NCBI GenBank assembly: GCA_028023455.1
Contig: JAQFVV010012404.1
Coordinates: 15,423,000-15,486,999, forward strand
Direction of reading: 5' to 3'
Length of the DNA stretch: 64,000 bases
Source of the DNA: Epiperipatus broadwayi
Taxonomy: Eukaryota; Onychophora; Udeonychophora; Euonychophora; Peripatidae
The notes beneath the pieces are model-generated. The model did not search any database, was not told where the DNA came from, and worked only from the letters and a program-made list of their open reading frames with translations. Positions 36,281 through 48,739 of the stretch are shown here, one piece after another. The position numbers and the translations under genes were made by a program. Numbering within the stretch: position 1 is the stretch's first letter; every line of letters begins with the position of its first letter.

Positions 36281-36991
36281 TGCTTTCCTTATTGCAATTT
36301 ATACTTATTATTCCCTTTCTTCAATTTACCAGCCGAGCAATCTTTAAATGGATTTAAATTGTATGCTTTCCTTGACATTATAACTCAATTTTAGTTTTAC
36401 ATATACACATTTTCCTTTCTGTAATTCATGAAAAGAGAGAACTCTAACCTTTTAGATAACTTTTAACTCCCCTCCCTTTTACCCTAGCAAAACTTATACT
36501 AATAAATGACATAGTGTTTGCTCTTTAGTGATCTGCCTAATAAAAAAAAAAACTCTTTAACTTTCTAAATAAACTTCTCTTTCTTAAACTCTTCTAAACT
36601 ATATATATATTTTATTTCTTAAACTCTTAATTATCTCTTTCAACAAGATTTTTACTTCAATCATTTCTAGAAAAAAAATTCTGCAGTACTTTTTTTGTTT
36701 GAAATTCTTTAACTAGTTATAATTCTTTTTATATTAAAATTTTACTTTTATAAAGTTTATGAATATGTAGGCTGTTCACTAGTGGTACAATAAGGAAGCA
36801 GTTAGCTCAAAATAACAACCTAGTAAGAGAGAGAATAAAAAAGTCAAGAATACAAAGTAGATAGACACAAAAAAGTAGTAAAATTCAATCTTCAACTCAA
36901 TCATAAATATAAACCTAATTATGAAAAGATTGAAAAAGTACACATGGATGCTGGATAAATTTAAATATACACACACAAACATACATATTTA
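36281..36991. other. AT-rich sequence, no recognised feature
   Basis: T-rich sequence. A minus-strand 67-codon hydrophobic frame (36779-36982) has no supporting motif. Confidence 0.4.
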
Positions 36992-37184
36992 TTTATGATA
37001 AATGCTTAGCCAGAGCCAGCACTTAAAATATCTCTGTCAAGAACCCCTCCTCCAATCCCTAGAGAGGTCTCTGTCAGGAACCCCTTCCCAAACCCCTAGA
37101 GAGGTGTCACCTCTCTAGGGGTTTGGGGAGGGGTTCCTGACAGATATTTTAAGTGCTGGTTCTGGCTAAGCATTTATCATAAAG
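36992..37184. mobile_element. fold-back element with a duplicated segment in one arm
   Basis: The outer arms tttatgataaatgcttagcc (36992) and ggctaagcatttatcataaa (ending 37184) are perfect complements. Pairing continues inward through agccagcacttaaaatat(c)t and, on the right arm, gggaggggttcctgacag. The left arm carries the inner block twice, about 37 bp each: ctgtcaagaacccctcctcc...ctagagagg (37031-37067) and ctgtcaggaaccccttccc...ctagagagg (37072-37108). The right arm has it once, and the second left copy is the better match. The centre is gaggtgtcacctc. No open frame is present. It could be a MITE or other fold-back element. Direct repeats at the edges are not evident. Confidence 0.8.
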
Positions 37185-37559
37185 CTTGTAGAGGAATTGG
37201 CAATCTCACTGTTTATAACTTACAAGCTTAAGAGATAGGGTCAATTGATCTATGACTCTTATTTTGACTATTTATACATATTTATTTGTTTTATAATAAT
37301 AATAATAGTAGTAGTTGTATTAATGAAAAATCTTAATAATTAAAATAACTAAATCATTCTGATTTTTTTTTTTAAAAAAATATTAATGTATGAAATTTAT
37401 TCATTTTATTTACAATAATCAGTTTTGTAGAAAAGAAAAATATTATATGAACAGAACACAAAATAATAATAGCATAGAATTTGCACTGGAAAAATAGCTA
37501 AAATTTTGTCTTTCAGACTAATAAAAAAATGAAAACATTTTTTTTTTTAAATTTCTGAA
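37185..37559. other. AT-rich sequence, no recognised feature
   Basis: Short AAT and AGT triplet runs (37300-37318) and T-runs only. Confidence 0.5.
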
Positions 37560-38945
37560 CAAAAATGGATTTCTAGAATGCAAAGAGGAGAAATTTTCTT
37601 CCCTGACTTTCATTTCCTTCCTTTTCTAAGTTAATCTTGTTTGAAGTGGGGTTGTTGTTGTTTGTTGGTTCTGTAAATATTCATTTAATCAAGTCACTAT
37701 CTCTGAAGTTTTCAAATTCTTTTAAATATTGAGAGATTGGTTCCATTTCCATATTTTAATCTATTGGTTGTTTTATCAAATTTAATTGGCTATATTCCAG
37801 ATCATTTGTTTTTAATCATTTTATTTTCTCTAGTTTTCTTTGTTTTTGCTTGCTTTCTTTTGCTTTACATAGGGGTGTTTTCAATTACTGCAAAGCATTG
37901 TGTGATGGTATCCATTATTTCAGTTGCCATTTTGTTTATAATTGTGTGCTCTGCTTGATTATTATCTCCATTTGGCAGTTCTTTTGTTTATTTTTGTAGG
38001 TAAGCAGTTTCATTTTCCATTAAATTATCACTAAGTGTTTTTGCCCAGGGATCAAGGTTTTCATTTTCCTCATTTGTGTTAATTTCATTGACGTGCTTGG
38101 GGGATGGTCCATAGTTTCATTTTTATTTGTTTTAAATGTCGATTTTATTGCCTTGAGTGGGAGGGAATATATGTTCCTGCTGCCTGCGTTTGTAAGTGCT
38201 ATCTTGTTCCTTGTCTAATCTTTGTTAAGGGTGATTATTCTTTTCTGCTAGACTTACTTCTTCATTGCATTGTGTTGCTATGTGGCCTCTTTTGCCATAG
38301 GCGAAACATGGCTTTAGTCCTCAGATATATAAACATAGCATGGATTCTTGGTCTGTTATGTGTGTTGGGATGTTTTCTGGATCTATTTCTTTATGTAACT
38401 TGACCTTATATTCAAAACTATTTGTAAATACGGGTACTGATGTTTCTTTAAGGTATATTTGTTGGGAAAAAATAATCTTTCTGAAGGGTTCATCGTTCTT
38501 TGGAAATCATCCAAGTTATATCCGAAGTAGGCATTTTTTAACATTCCGGTGATATTCTTGTATCTGCTTTCATCAACTTGTATGATGGCAAAAATTCCTA
38601 GAGTTTTAATGTAATTTTTAAATTGATCTCTTAGTGTAGCTTCATAAAACTTAACTACTACATATTTGCTATTAGTATGGTTTCCTATGCATTGTAGTCT
38701 TTAGTAAATTATTTTTATTTAGTGCATCAATTAGAAGTGTTTTGGGAAAATGGTAGAGAGTGCAGTGATTGTCTGTTACCATCAACACTATTGATTTCTC
38801 AGTAAAAAATCTTTTGAATGTTGCAAAAAGTGTTCTAGGTATCATGTTATTGAATCTCTTCCCAATGTGTTCAAGCATAACCTCTGTCCATTGTGTGTGT
38901 GTGTGAGAGAGGGGGCTCAATTTCATCATGATTTACTAGATTTAA
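37560..38945 (-). pseudogene. LINE ORF1 (nucleic-acid-binding protein) with CCHC-like knuckle, degraded
   Basis: The minus strand reads, with a few frameshifts, as a continuous basic protein. It opens with HTQWTEVMLEHIGKRFNN (frame 38672-38929), then gives NSKYVVVKFYEATLRDQF, QVDESRYKNITGMLKNAYF and TNSFEYKVKLHKEIDPENIP. The order suggests RNA-recognition-type ORF1 sequence. Near 38267-38313 it encodes KPCFAYGKRGHIATQC, a C-x2-C-x4-H-x4-C knuckle in which the second Cys has become Tyr. A hydrophilic, N/E/K-rich tail follows, ending near 37580. Single ORF1 proteins with a CCHC knuckle are typical of Tx1/L1-like and other LINE groups. No ORF2 follows, so this is a partial copy. Plus-strand hydrophobic frames at 37737-38552 are its shadows. 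Confidence 0.55.
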
Positions 38946-38954
38946 ATCTTTTTT

Positions 38955-39045
38955 TTAAGTGTCATAGCATCAGCCGGGACGCGAACCCGCAACCCGGGCA
39001 ACTGCCTGCAAGTGCAAGGCAATTGCGCTGACCTCTCCAGTTTTT
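38955..39045 (-). repeat. tRNA-derived SINE, family 1, best-preserved copy
   Basis: On the minus strand it reads gagaggtcagcgcaattg, an anticodon-arm-like ccttgcacttgcaggcag, gggttgcgggttcgcgtccc (a near-canonical B box), then tgatgctatgacac and an A-run. A possible short direct repeat agattta flanks it (near 38940 and 39050). It lies immediately upstream of the LINE ORF1, on the same strand, so it may have inserted into that element's 5' region. Confidence 0.8.
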
Positions 39046-41695
39046 CTAAATCTAAGATTTTTCCCCGGGTTTATATTATTTTGCTAAGTTTTGGCTATTG
39101 TTGTGTACATCTTTGTGTTTTGCAGAGGACCAGCTTCTTGATCAAGTGAATGGCAATGTTTTCCCTTTTTTTAAATGTTTTTTTCTTCACTCTCTATTTT
39201 TTGTGACTCTTACTAACTTTTTGACTATTTTTCCTTCTACTCTTTTTCCTTTTTACTTATTTGTTTCTAAATAATGTTATTAATTATATTGTTAAAATTG
39301 TCAGCTATCCGCCAAGCTAGAGATTTATTATACTACATGTAGCTTTTAATGATTTTTTCTGTTGTCCACTAATTTTTTTAGAAAACACGCCAGTTAACAC
39401 TCAATTGAACATTTTTTAAATCTTTAAGGAAAAAAAATCACCTTTGTAACTATTTAATCTTAAAATACTAGGAGACTTTTTGCTTACCTGCAACTGTGTG
39501 TATAGCCAGGTGGCGCTGTTTTTTTACTTTGTTAATTATTGTAGAACATACTTATATTATATTAAATTTTTATGGTACAAAATAGAGACTTGGAGTTTCA
39601 TAAATGATTTATGCAAAGTGATTATTATTGCAACATTATATACACTTACTGAGAAATGGATATTTTACTTAAGTAATAATGGTGCTAGCTAAAATAATGT
39701 TGTAGACAAACATAATTTCTTAATTTATATATAAGATAAATATAAATATTTATATATAAAACAATCTTGAAAAGTATATTTATTCATGATATTGCAGATA
39801 TACCTTCCCTTTTAAAATAAATTAAATAATATGATACATATTTTTAGAATATTGAAAAATAACTTCATCACAGTTGATAAATGAAACATATTAAAACAAA
39901 ACAACATACAAATGCTATAACTAACAAACAAACACCCATGATAGAAAATTGGAATACATTTCCAATGTAATGTATAATTGTTTTACAGCTATTATATAAG
40001 CTATTGCCTTTTAGGTGTGTATGAACTTGAATAATTGTAATATAGATTTTATTCACAACTCATATAAATAATTTTCAGTATATTTATTTATTTCTCAACA
40101 GATATGGTAGTAATATTCTAAATCAAGAAATTATTTAATCAAAAAAAACTTAAGACAGATTAAATGAAAGCTTGGATGTTGCTGACATCAGTTTTTCTTT
40201 TTTGTAATTTTGTTTTATATTTTAGGTATATTTTTCTAATAAAATAAAATAATATTATTTTTTTGGCTTGATAAATATTTGTATCAACTATTTTGATGGA
40301 TTATATTATAATTTCAATATGTGCTTTTTTCATAATTACCATTATAACCAAAAATTTCTTACATGATCTGCATTTCCAGTGTGCTTGCTGTAAGGGCTCA
40401 TATAATAAAGATAGTATGAACTGGGTAAATATACCAATTTGTGTGGATGCATAAATTAGAATTAGTTGCAATTTAATATAAATAAAAAATCTCTGATTTA
40501 CAGATATAGATATTTTATCATTCGTGATTTCTAGCACATAAAATGAGTGAACAAAAAATATTTTCTTTATATATGTCCAGTCATCATATATGATTGCTTA
40601 ATTTATCCCATTTCAATATATATATATTGTACCGATCGAAAATGTATGTCCATCCAACAAGATTTAGAATCTAAGCAAAAGTACTCCGAATCCAATCATG
40701 CCCAAGATATACAGTTCAGGATCAATCATGAATTCGAATCTATTTGCCCACCCACCAAATCTATAACACTACGGACAACACCTATGGTGATACCACATGA
40801 ATTCATTCTCTCCCATACCGGTGCTACAATGTTTTGCATGAGAACTCAACTGGTGATGATGAAGAGAGATTGAGTGAACCCGAGATATAACTTAAAAACA
40901 TACATAAATATATTAATAAGTTTCGAACAACTGGATTAAGTTTAAAAATATAAATATTTATTTTGACAAAATTCAAGATGATTTTATATATATAATCAAC
41001 TTCACGCATTTTAAACTTTATTTTGTTTGCAAATATTTTACACGCTGGAGTCAATTATTTTAATTTTAATAGATATCAATTTAGTGCGGCATTACAATAT
41101 TAAAGGTATATTTGGAAATCGGATTTTATTTAATGTTACAGAAACAGATTTATCTGAGTGATTGGTGGACGTTTTATATATTTAGCATTTATTCATAACA
41201 ATTAAATAAGGATACATTCTGATCAAAATATACTAAAAACATTTATTTATTAAACATTTTCGACATTTAACTATCGAATATTGCGAAACTTTATAAATAT
41301 GGGAATTGCTTATTTCAATAAAAGGGAGGGCAGCTTCATGAGAAGTTGGATCTAAAACTCCAATGAAAAATAATAAAAAGAGAAAAACACGTTTCATTAT
41401 CACACATCATTACGGTTTATTTTGTTAATCAGGCTAAAAAAAAAAAACGAAATATAAAAAAATTGCAAAGCTAGCATTATGTCAGTGACAGAGTGTGGCA
41501 GCTTCAGCCAAGAAAATGTCATTCTCCAATTTTAAGGTGGTACGCCAGCTTCCAGCTGAGGAGTATCGAAAGGAAAAAAGGTAGGTAGGAAGTTGAATGG
41601 GTCCGGATCACAGCAAAGCCATACAGAGCTTCAACTACACTAATGTGCTTGTTCCAAGGAGTAGACTTGACCCATGTTATGAATGAGAATAAAAA
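39046..41695. other. AT-rich sequence, no gene recognised
   Basis: 39050-39400 could be the 5' untranslated part of the minus-strand LINE, by position only. The GC-richer patch at 40630-40880 contains a 108-codon frame (40547-40873) and a gaattcgaatc word resembling a B box, but I recognise no family. Confidence 0.4.
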
Positions 41696-41840
41696 CAAGA
41701 TGGAAGGTTTCGAATCCCCAGACTGAGATACGGGTGAATCAAAGCAGTATATAAATATATACTTTAAGGAGAAGAATAACAAATGAAGATGATCAGGAAT
41801 CCCCAGAATGAGATGCTGGTGAAACAAGATCAAAGCCCTT
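41696..41840. repeat. short direct repeat, 85 bp apart
   Basis: gaatccccagactgagat (41712) and gaatccccagaatgagat (41797) are nearly identical and each is followed by (a)cgggtgaa or gctggtgaa. The first is preceded by ggtttc, so ggtttcgaatcccc resembles a B box. The 130-codon minus-strand frame across this region (41519-41911) has no recognised domain and I do not call it a gene. Confidence 0.5.
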
Positions 41841-44099
41841 ATGTGGCTCATTAATAATGTCTGACATATGCTAGCAATGCTGTTATAAAAAAATAAAATC
41901 ATTAGATTCAAATAGTAAAGTGAAGCCCTAAGTGATTTAACAAATACATAATGATATGTTAAAATAATGACCCATGTAAGACAAAGTCATTTATCGGAAG
42001 TTAAAACTATAAGTAATTTAAGCGTGCAGTTCTGCCCTTTCTTGAATCAATACTATTTTTATTAACATATTAAAAAAACTAAAATTCATGCATTTAAAAG
42101 TGCAAATAACAAAATAGTATTTGGTCGCCAGCCTTTTGGCGATGGTGATTAAGATAAAGAAATCAATAAATTAACGGACACCAAGATCCACTCCAGATTG
42201 GAAAAATATTTATACATTTTGTATAAATTTGCGATAGAATATTTTTAAAAAAAAACATATATTCATTTAACAGACAAACTCAATCTTACAAGCCATTTAG
42301 AAATAAAGACATGAAATAATTAATTATTCCTCTCCCCCCTTCTATTCCACAGCGGGATATAGAAGTTCGTAAGACTAAGTTTGATTGACATTTACAAATA
42401 AATCAAGTGAAAATACAAAAATATCATTAAAATTAAATTATAACCGCACTAAATTACAAGAAAAATAAGAAACATGAGTTGGATTAAATATTTTACAATA
42501 AGATTAGTTTAGGCCATAGTGAATCAATACTAAGAAAATAATTATTAGTTTAACATGCTCGCTGATAAGCGAGTTAAAAAGAGGTTTAACATAAAGAAAA
42601 CATTAATTTTAAAGAGTTAGGAGTTACACTTCAGGTAAGGAAATGATAATGACTATAGGCTTGTTACCTCATGATTCTATGGGATGAAGTATAGAGGAAT
42701 CTTCTGTGGAAGGCGGTAATTCTTTGATTGGTAGAAGCTACATTTCTGCATGGCAAAGAGTCAGGCTGAAGCTGGAGGGAAAGGCAGCTTAGGTCGCTCT
42801 ACCCAAAAACCATTTTAAAAACCAAAAAGATGTGAAGTCAGTTTAGCAGCAATTGACCGAACTCTCACACAATAGATTTTCAGCCCTATTTATACCTGTT
42901 TTGAGTTATTCAAAGAAAGTTTTTAATTAAACTTCTTAACCCTAGTTGATGTACAGAAAATATTTTCTCTATTGTTATTGGAGATAGAATCACCAGATAA
43001 TTGTCCAAAAATAAATTCAAACCAACTTCCAGATTGGAAATAGATTTGACAAAAATGTTAACAGCTAACTAAAATCAAATAGCTTTGTTTTAAATTTTAC
43101 TTTCATTAACTTTGATTTAAAAATTCATTTTACAATCATGAAGCAAACTAATGTTCCCGCCCCTTCAATTACTCTAGGACAGTTAGCGGTTGCATCTTCC
43201 ATCTTGAATCTTATGTAGTTGTAAGAAGAAAAATATTTACAAAATAAATAAAATATAATTATGAAAAAAAAAAAAAAATTATTTACAATATTTGTTTGTG
43301 CTTTTATATATATATAAGCTCCGTTAATATATGTATATATCTGAGTCACATCTAGAGACATTAATATCAAAATAATTAAAGAATTTTTATTTAAAATTTA
43401 TAACTTTTATAGATGCTTCTCAGAAATATATGTATAGTTTATATACATATGACAAAAAAAAAAGCAGGATGAAATGTGGGTAAGGTAGTAGAACAGTGAA
43501 GCTCGATCTTGGGCTAAGATCGACTGCTACAATATATTTTAACGTTTTGTCCGTCTGACTAGGTCTCTGTTAGCTTTTACCAAATGCCAATACATTTGTA
43601 CCATATATAAATAAACAGTACAATATATATATATCTGCATCCAAACAAATATGCTTTTAGTCTTTATAAAATAAACTGTTTGAATTTAAAACAAATTATG
43701 TATATTAAAAATTATATATACAAAAATAGGAATATATCTAACAACAATGTTTCATTTTAAAATCAATATTAAAACAACCAATTTTAACATAGAAAATATT
43801 TAGAAATGTATGCAAATAATATACTGTTAATAATACAACTTAACTATTTGAGTGACATCCGTTGCAATAAGATATTTTTTTTGTAAATGAAAATTGTTCC
43901 ATTTATTCTTTTTTCAAGAATGTGTAAAATTTGCAGTGTCAAAATTTTTAATAAATGCACAAATTATTATTAAAACATATATAGGTTCAAACATGTGTTC
44001 TTATTTCTATAAAACATGAAAATATGGTTCTATTTAACATTTTAATAACATGTTTTCAAAGATTCAAAAACTATTAAATCTAATATTGATGAGTTTCAC
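41841..44099. other. AT-rich sequence with three small hairpins
   Basis: Perfect small hairpins occur at 42125-42142 (tcgcca...tggcga), 42558-42573 (ctcgc...gcgag) and 43504-43522 (cgatctt...aagatcg). The patch 42600-42890 is GC-richer and contains caggtaagg (donor-like, near 42632), but there is no supporting open frame. Nothing else is recognised. Confidence 0.45.
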
Positions 44100-44920
44100 T
44101 GCATGTACACTTGTATGTAAATGTCTTAGACTAATGGGTGGTGATGATAGGATTGAGCTAAAAGTGAAAGGTGCACTGATAAAAATGAAAAATTTACAAA
44201 CATATATTACTATGCAATGATTGGGCATCAAGGATATTTAAAACAGATAAAAAGCAGTCTCTACCCGCTATGAGAGTCATGTAGTGAAAGTTATCAAAAC
44301 TATCAACATGGGCAAGGAAATCATGTATTGATATTTTATAAGACTGCATATATATTACTCATTAAGTAGAACTTAATTAAATATTTGGGCTAGGGATAAT
44401 ATCTAACTTAATAAATGATTAATATAAGTTATTAATATATTTCCATAAAGTAGATAGTATCAAAGTCATTAAGCAAGGAATTTGAACCTGTCAATTAAAC
44501 TATAATAATTTGCTACCTATATATACACTGAACAAATGATGTAAGGTATGAACAAGAGATTGTGATTTGGATCACTTGATAAGTTCTGGTTCAGCATGAA
44601 ATATGCATCATGGGGATCATTTGTCCTTTTCACATTTCTTTGACCATATGTTTCAGTAACATGTGATAGAAGTTTGAAATATATTTAGATATATATATAC
44701 TATAATAAGTTAAATTTAAGTGCCTCAAAAAATATATCTATATAGTTATATTGTAATGTGCTAGGTGGCGTGCTTGAAAAAGTTTATGTTTCAAATGTAT
44801 CTGTAGTGTTGAAGTTTGATCTGCTTTCTGGGCTCATGGATGGTTGTGATAGAATTGAGCTAAAGATGAAAGAATGCACTGATAAAAACATAGAACTTGC
44901 AAATATATAGGTGCATTGCA
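44100..44920 (+). repeat. second locus of the ~350-bp repeat family
   Basis: Block A (gattgagctaaaa, gtgcactgataaaaa and aa(a)tatata) occurs at 44151 and again at 44853, about 702 bp apart, close to twice the ~350-bp period seen at 1-500. Between them are the block ctaccc...atgagagt...gtagtgaaag (44260-44290) and the block gattgtg...ggttcagcatgaaatatgca...tttgaccatatgttt (44558-44652), both also present at 1-500. The arrangement suggests two or more degenerate tandem units. Confidence 0.6.
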
Positions 44921-46798
44921 TTTTTTATCCTAAAAAAAAAAATGAAAATATGGCCTATTTAACAATTCATGCGTCGGAGAAAGAAGGTTAAATAATATGG
45001 CCATTCTGTATATAGAGCAGGAAGTTTTAAGTCGAATTGACACTGCAAAAATAAATGACGAATTTGCAACAAATAAAGCAAGATGGAAATTCATATGAAA
45101 ATATGTTTTCTAATAAATTTATTTAATGTATTACGGTATGAAACTTTTGATTACTTTTCTTTTTTATTAATAACTTAATGAGAATTTTCTTGAAATTTTC
45201 TTTTTTCTAACTTGACTTTGAGGGTCCCGAAATTTTTACCGCTTAGAACCCCCACTTGGCTTGATTCGCCTCTGTTGGTATTTGATTTTTTTTATATAAA
45301 TTAAATATAAAAGTTGATGCATGATTAATATATATATAAAATGTTACTTGTTTCACATCTTGCAGATGTAAACCATACATTTTTTCTTAATACAGTATTT
45401 AATTTTTACTTCCTCATTTTTGATAGGTTATATTTAGTTTTAAAAAATATTAATATTTCTTTTATAGCTGTGTATTTACGAGCTATAAATATAAAGCACA
45501 TACTATATATATGTAAAGTAATAATTTTGAATATTTCCTTGAAATTTAACAAACATTTTAATGAGGAAAATAATATCCCCGCCCCTTTTTTGAATAATAT
45601 ATTCATACACAATTTTTTTTTTTTTTTTAAATGCATTTAGCAATAAAGCAAATTTTAAATTGCTTCCAATTTGATCAAATGTTAATTTCAATAATAAAAA
45701 AGTCTACATTTTATTTAAAATCTCATTTACGTGCCTTCATATTAAAAAAAGAAAAATCATCATTAATTGAATGCTATTTAAATTTTCTATTGATTAAATT
45801 TAGCTTTGACTTGAAAATGTTTATTTTTACACTCAGACACGCATATAAACACAGATATGAATCTTAATGATTAAGGATCACAAAAGTTTATAATAATCAG
45901 TTGTTAAGAGGATGATAAATAAATGTAACGCAGTGCTGGCTATAGGTAGAGAAAAAGAGTAAATCTCTATATGTGTACATAAATGTAGTCCTACTTTACA
46001 GATTCATTAGTTTATAATTTCAGCGATAGTATACACCAATGTTTCTCAATCGTCCATCTTTTCATCCTGTAATTTTGTGAGAGCCTGCTTTAACTGTTTA
46101 CTACTGTGAAATTAGATTCTTAAGTTAGGCATAAATTAGAGCAATCCTAAAATGGTTTTCACTTAAGTGAAAAGAAAAGATGAGTATATTTGTGTGCTTT
46201 TACTTATTTCATAATGAATTTTTATTATTATTAGTTTTTAACGAAACTAATAGATTATAAAACCCGATTTATAAAATACAAGAAGAGAAATTAAGATTGT
46301 GTTCATTTCCTGTTTTTTTTTTTTGTTTCATTCATTATATCTTTCTATTTTATCAATAAAAGCTTAATATTTCTTCAGGTCTTTATGGACATGTTCAAGA
46401 CCAATAGCTTAACACTATATCACAAAGCCAATATAATTCACTTCATCATGGCATAGTGCATTCATCATCTCAAATTTTGATCATAAGAAAAATAATAAAA
46501 AAATACACAGTTTTATTAATTTTGGAGTGATCTAAGTAAACCTGATAACATATGTACTCCAAACTTACAATTACATTACTGAATTTATTTATTTGTTAAA
46601 GCCTTAATATGTGCAATTTAAATTATTAAAACCTCTGTATTTCGTATATATATATGTATGTGTAATTAATTGGAATAAACCACTTAATTTCAGGCTATCA
46701 ACAAATAATACTCTGTTACTAAAGGACCAAAAAAAAAAAACATTGAATGTATGTTATATAAAATAATCTACTATCTGTTAACATCATTATTGGAATTA
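44921..46798. other. AT-rich sequence, no recognised feature
   Basis: Overlapping open frames on both strands at 45341-45867 (up to 99 codons) are low-complexity F/K/I/N-rich and without motifs, so I leave them as chance frames. Confidence 0.45.
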
Positions 46799-46853
46799 AG
46801 GTTTGGAACCAAATGATGATGCTATGGCATATGAAAAAAAAAAAAAACTATTT
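46799..46853 (+). repeat. SINE family 1 tail, truncated copy
   Basis: ggtttggaaccaaatgatg is in B-box position, followed by atgctatggcatatg and a run of about 14 A. The order and spacing match the 3' part of the SINEs at 25.6 and 39.0 kb. Confidence 0.6.
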
Positions 46854-48439
46854 GTTCTTTTAATAGCATTTTTTTTTTTTACAAAAATCAGTCGCTCAAA
46901 CTTAATTTAAAAATACCACTGGTTTCAACTAAATCCAATAAAAATAGCACAAATTTAAATAAAATGATTCATGTCAACTAACATTTAAAATCAGTAATTA
47001 GGAAAACAACAAGAAACAAAACTATTTTTTTTATATATAGTGACCAAAGCACAAGTATATTCATCATACAAACATATTATTAATTACGATATATTTGAAA
47101 TAGGCTCACACGGACATTTGAGTAAGAATGTATATTTATATTCCCCCTTCCTCATTTAAATTCATAATCATATACTGGATATAAACTATTTATTTATTAG
47201 CAGACTCATAAAATCTAAAAAAAAAAAAAATTCATTTGGTCATTTCGTTTGTTTTTTGTGTGATCTTGTGATGTTTTCTTTTAATTTTTTCCGAAGCAAA
47301 CTTACATTTATGAAAAACTTCAACAACTTGTCTAATTGTATTCTATTTTCAACTATATCTTGCATTAATATTAAATATTTATGTAGAACGATAATAATTT
47401 TGATTATTAAAGTTTTAAATGAATTTTCAATGCAATGAAGTGAATTCCGTTCAAAAAGAAAATAATGTAAGTGTGGGAAAAAAGTAACATTCAAATTTAA
47501 TTTAAAATGTGCACTTTGCACACCACATATAACTGCATGCTATTGGACTTTCTATTCAATACTAAGAATGAGTTTTAATAAACAATACCTCTTGTTTTCT
47601 ATCTTCTTGTTCAATGCAAGCTATTTTGATATTCTTGGGATTAAAAGTATGACACAATTTTTCATACTCTAAAAATAAGAGTGATATTATAGATTCATTT
47701 TGAACTTTATTATAAAGATACTCTTTAGAATCAATTTTATCTTTAAGGTTATTAATAAATCATTTAAAAACTGATTGGCAAATAAGAACTGATATTATAA
47801 TCTCACACATATTTAAACATTTTGTTATCATTAAAAATATATACAGAAGAGAACTGCCAAATATGCAATATATTTTTCAATATCAGTTTTTGCTTTGAAT
47901 TTACATAAATTCTGGTTAAAAGTACAAGAATGTTTAAAATCCTGCATACTTGTAATAAGGGTACCAAACAACTTGAGGTTACTAATTCCTGAAACATTTA
48001 TTTATTTTACTGTCACAGAGTAATCCAATACACTATTCAGAAATTGTTAAAGTAAAGATATACAATAAAAAAAAAATATTACAGATTTTCTTAATGGAAT
48101 AAATTAGGACATTAACAATGTTATTTAAAGATCAGAGCTTAAAAGAACACTATGAACACTTTAATCTGTGCCATTAAACATTTTTATTTCCATAATGAGG
48201 ATATCTCACTAGTATTCATAATATTATTTTTTTTTATTGTTTTTAGAAATTTTTCTTTATCTTCAGGAGTGTTAATTAGTTTCATTCTCATCTATCATTT
48301 AAATTAAGCAAGAGAATTTAATTAAAATTCCATACCACTCTATACATGTATCATATTTAATAAATAAAACATTCTACATTGTGTGTACTAATTATGCATT
48401 ATGATGTATTCAAACACCAGTTAGCTTTTTAATAGCTGC
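46854..48439. other. AT-rich sequence, no recognised feature
   Basis: Only short K/F/L-rich frames on both strands (47240-47521, 47803-47997) and homopolymer runs. Confidence 0.45.
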
Positions 48440-48739
48440 ACCACCAAATATCATCATCATCAACCATTATCAATCCACTGCAGGATGAATGTCTCTCCAA
48501 GTTCAATCTAGCTTTTCTGATCTCTAGTCTCTCTTCTCCACATGACCCCTGCACACAAAAATTATTTCATCCATCCCTCTCACATGTGGCTATTTTCAGC
48601 TCAACTCCACTTAAGTCTTTTAATTCTTTCAATGATATCAGTAACACCTGTTTGTTCGCTTACCCATGTATTATATTTTCGATCTTTTCTTCTTACACCT
48701 AACATGCATATCTCCACACTTCATTGAATGATCTGAAGT

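Noticed and set aside
37737-38552. Hydrophobic plus-strand frames of up to 99 codons resembling membrane proteins
   Set aside because: They are antisense shadows of a minus-strand LINE ORF1 with a CCHC-like knuckle.
41519-41911. 130-codon minus-strand frame, the longest after the LINE terminus
   Set aside because: No recognisable domain, no splice or promoter context, and internal direct repeats suggest repeat DNA. Kept only as a repeat region.
42600-42890. GC-richer patch with a donor-like caggtaagg as a possible exon
   Set aside because: No open frame of useful length ends at the donor and no acceptor is evident.
45341-45867. Cluster of overlapping frames on both strands
   Set aside because: Low-complexity F/K/I/N-rich translations of AT-rich DNA without motifs.
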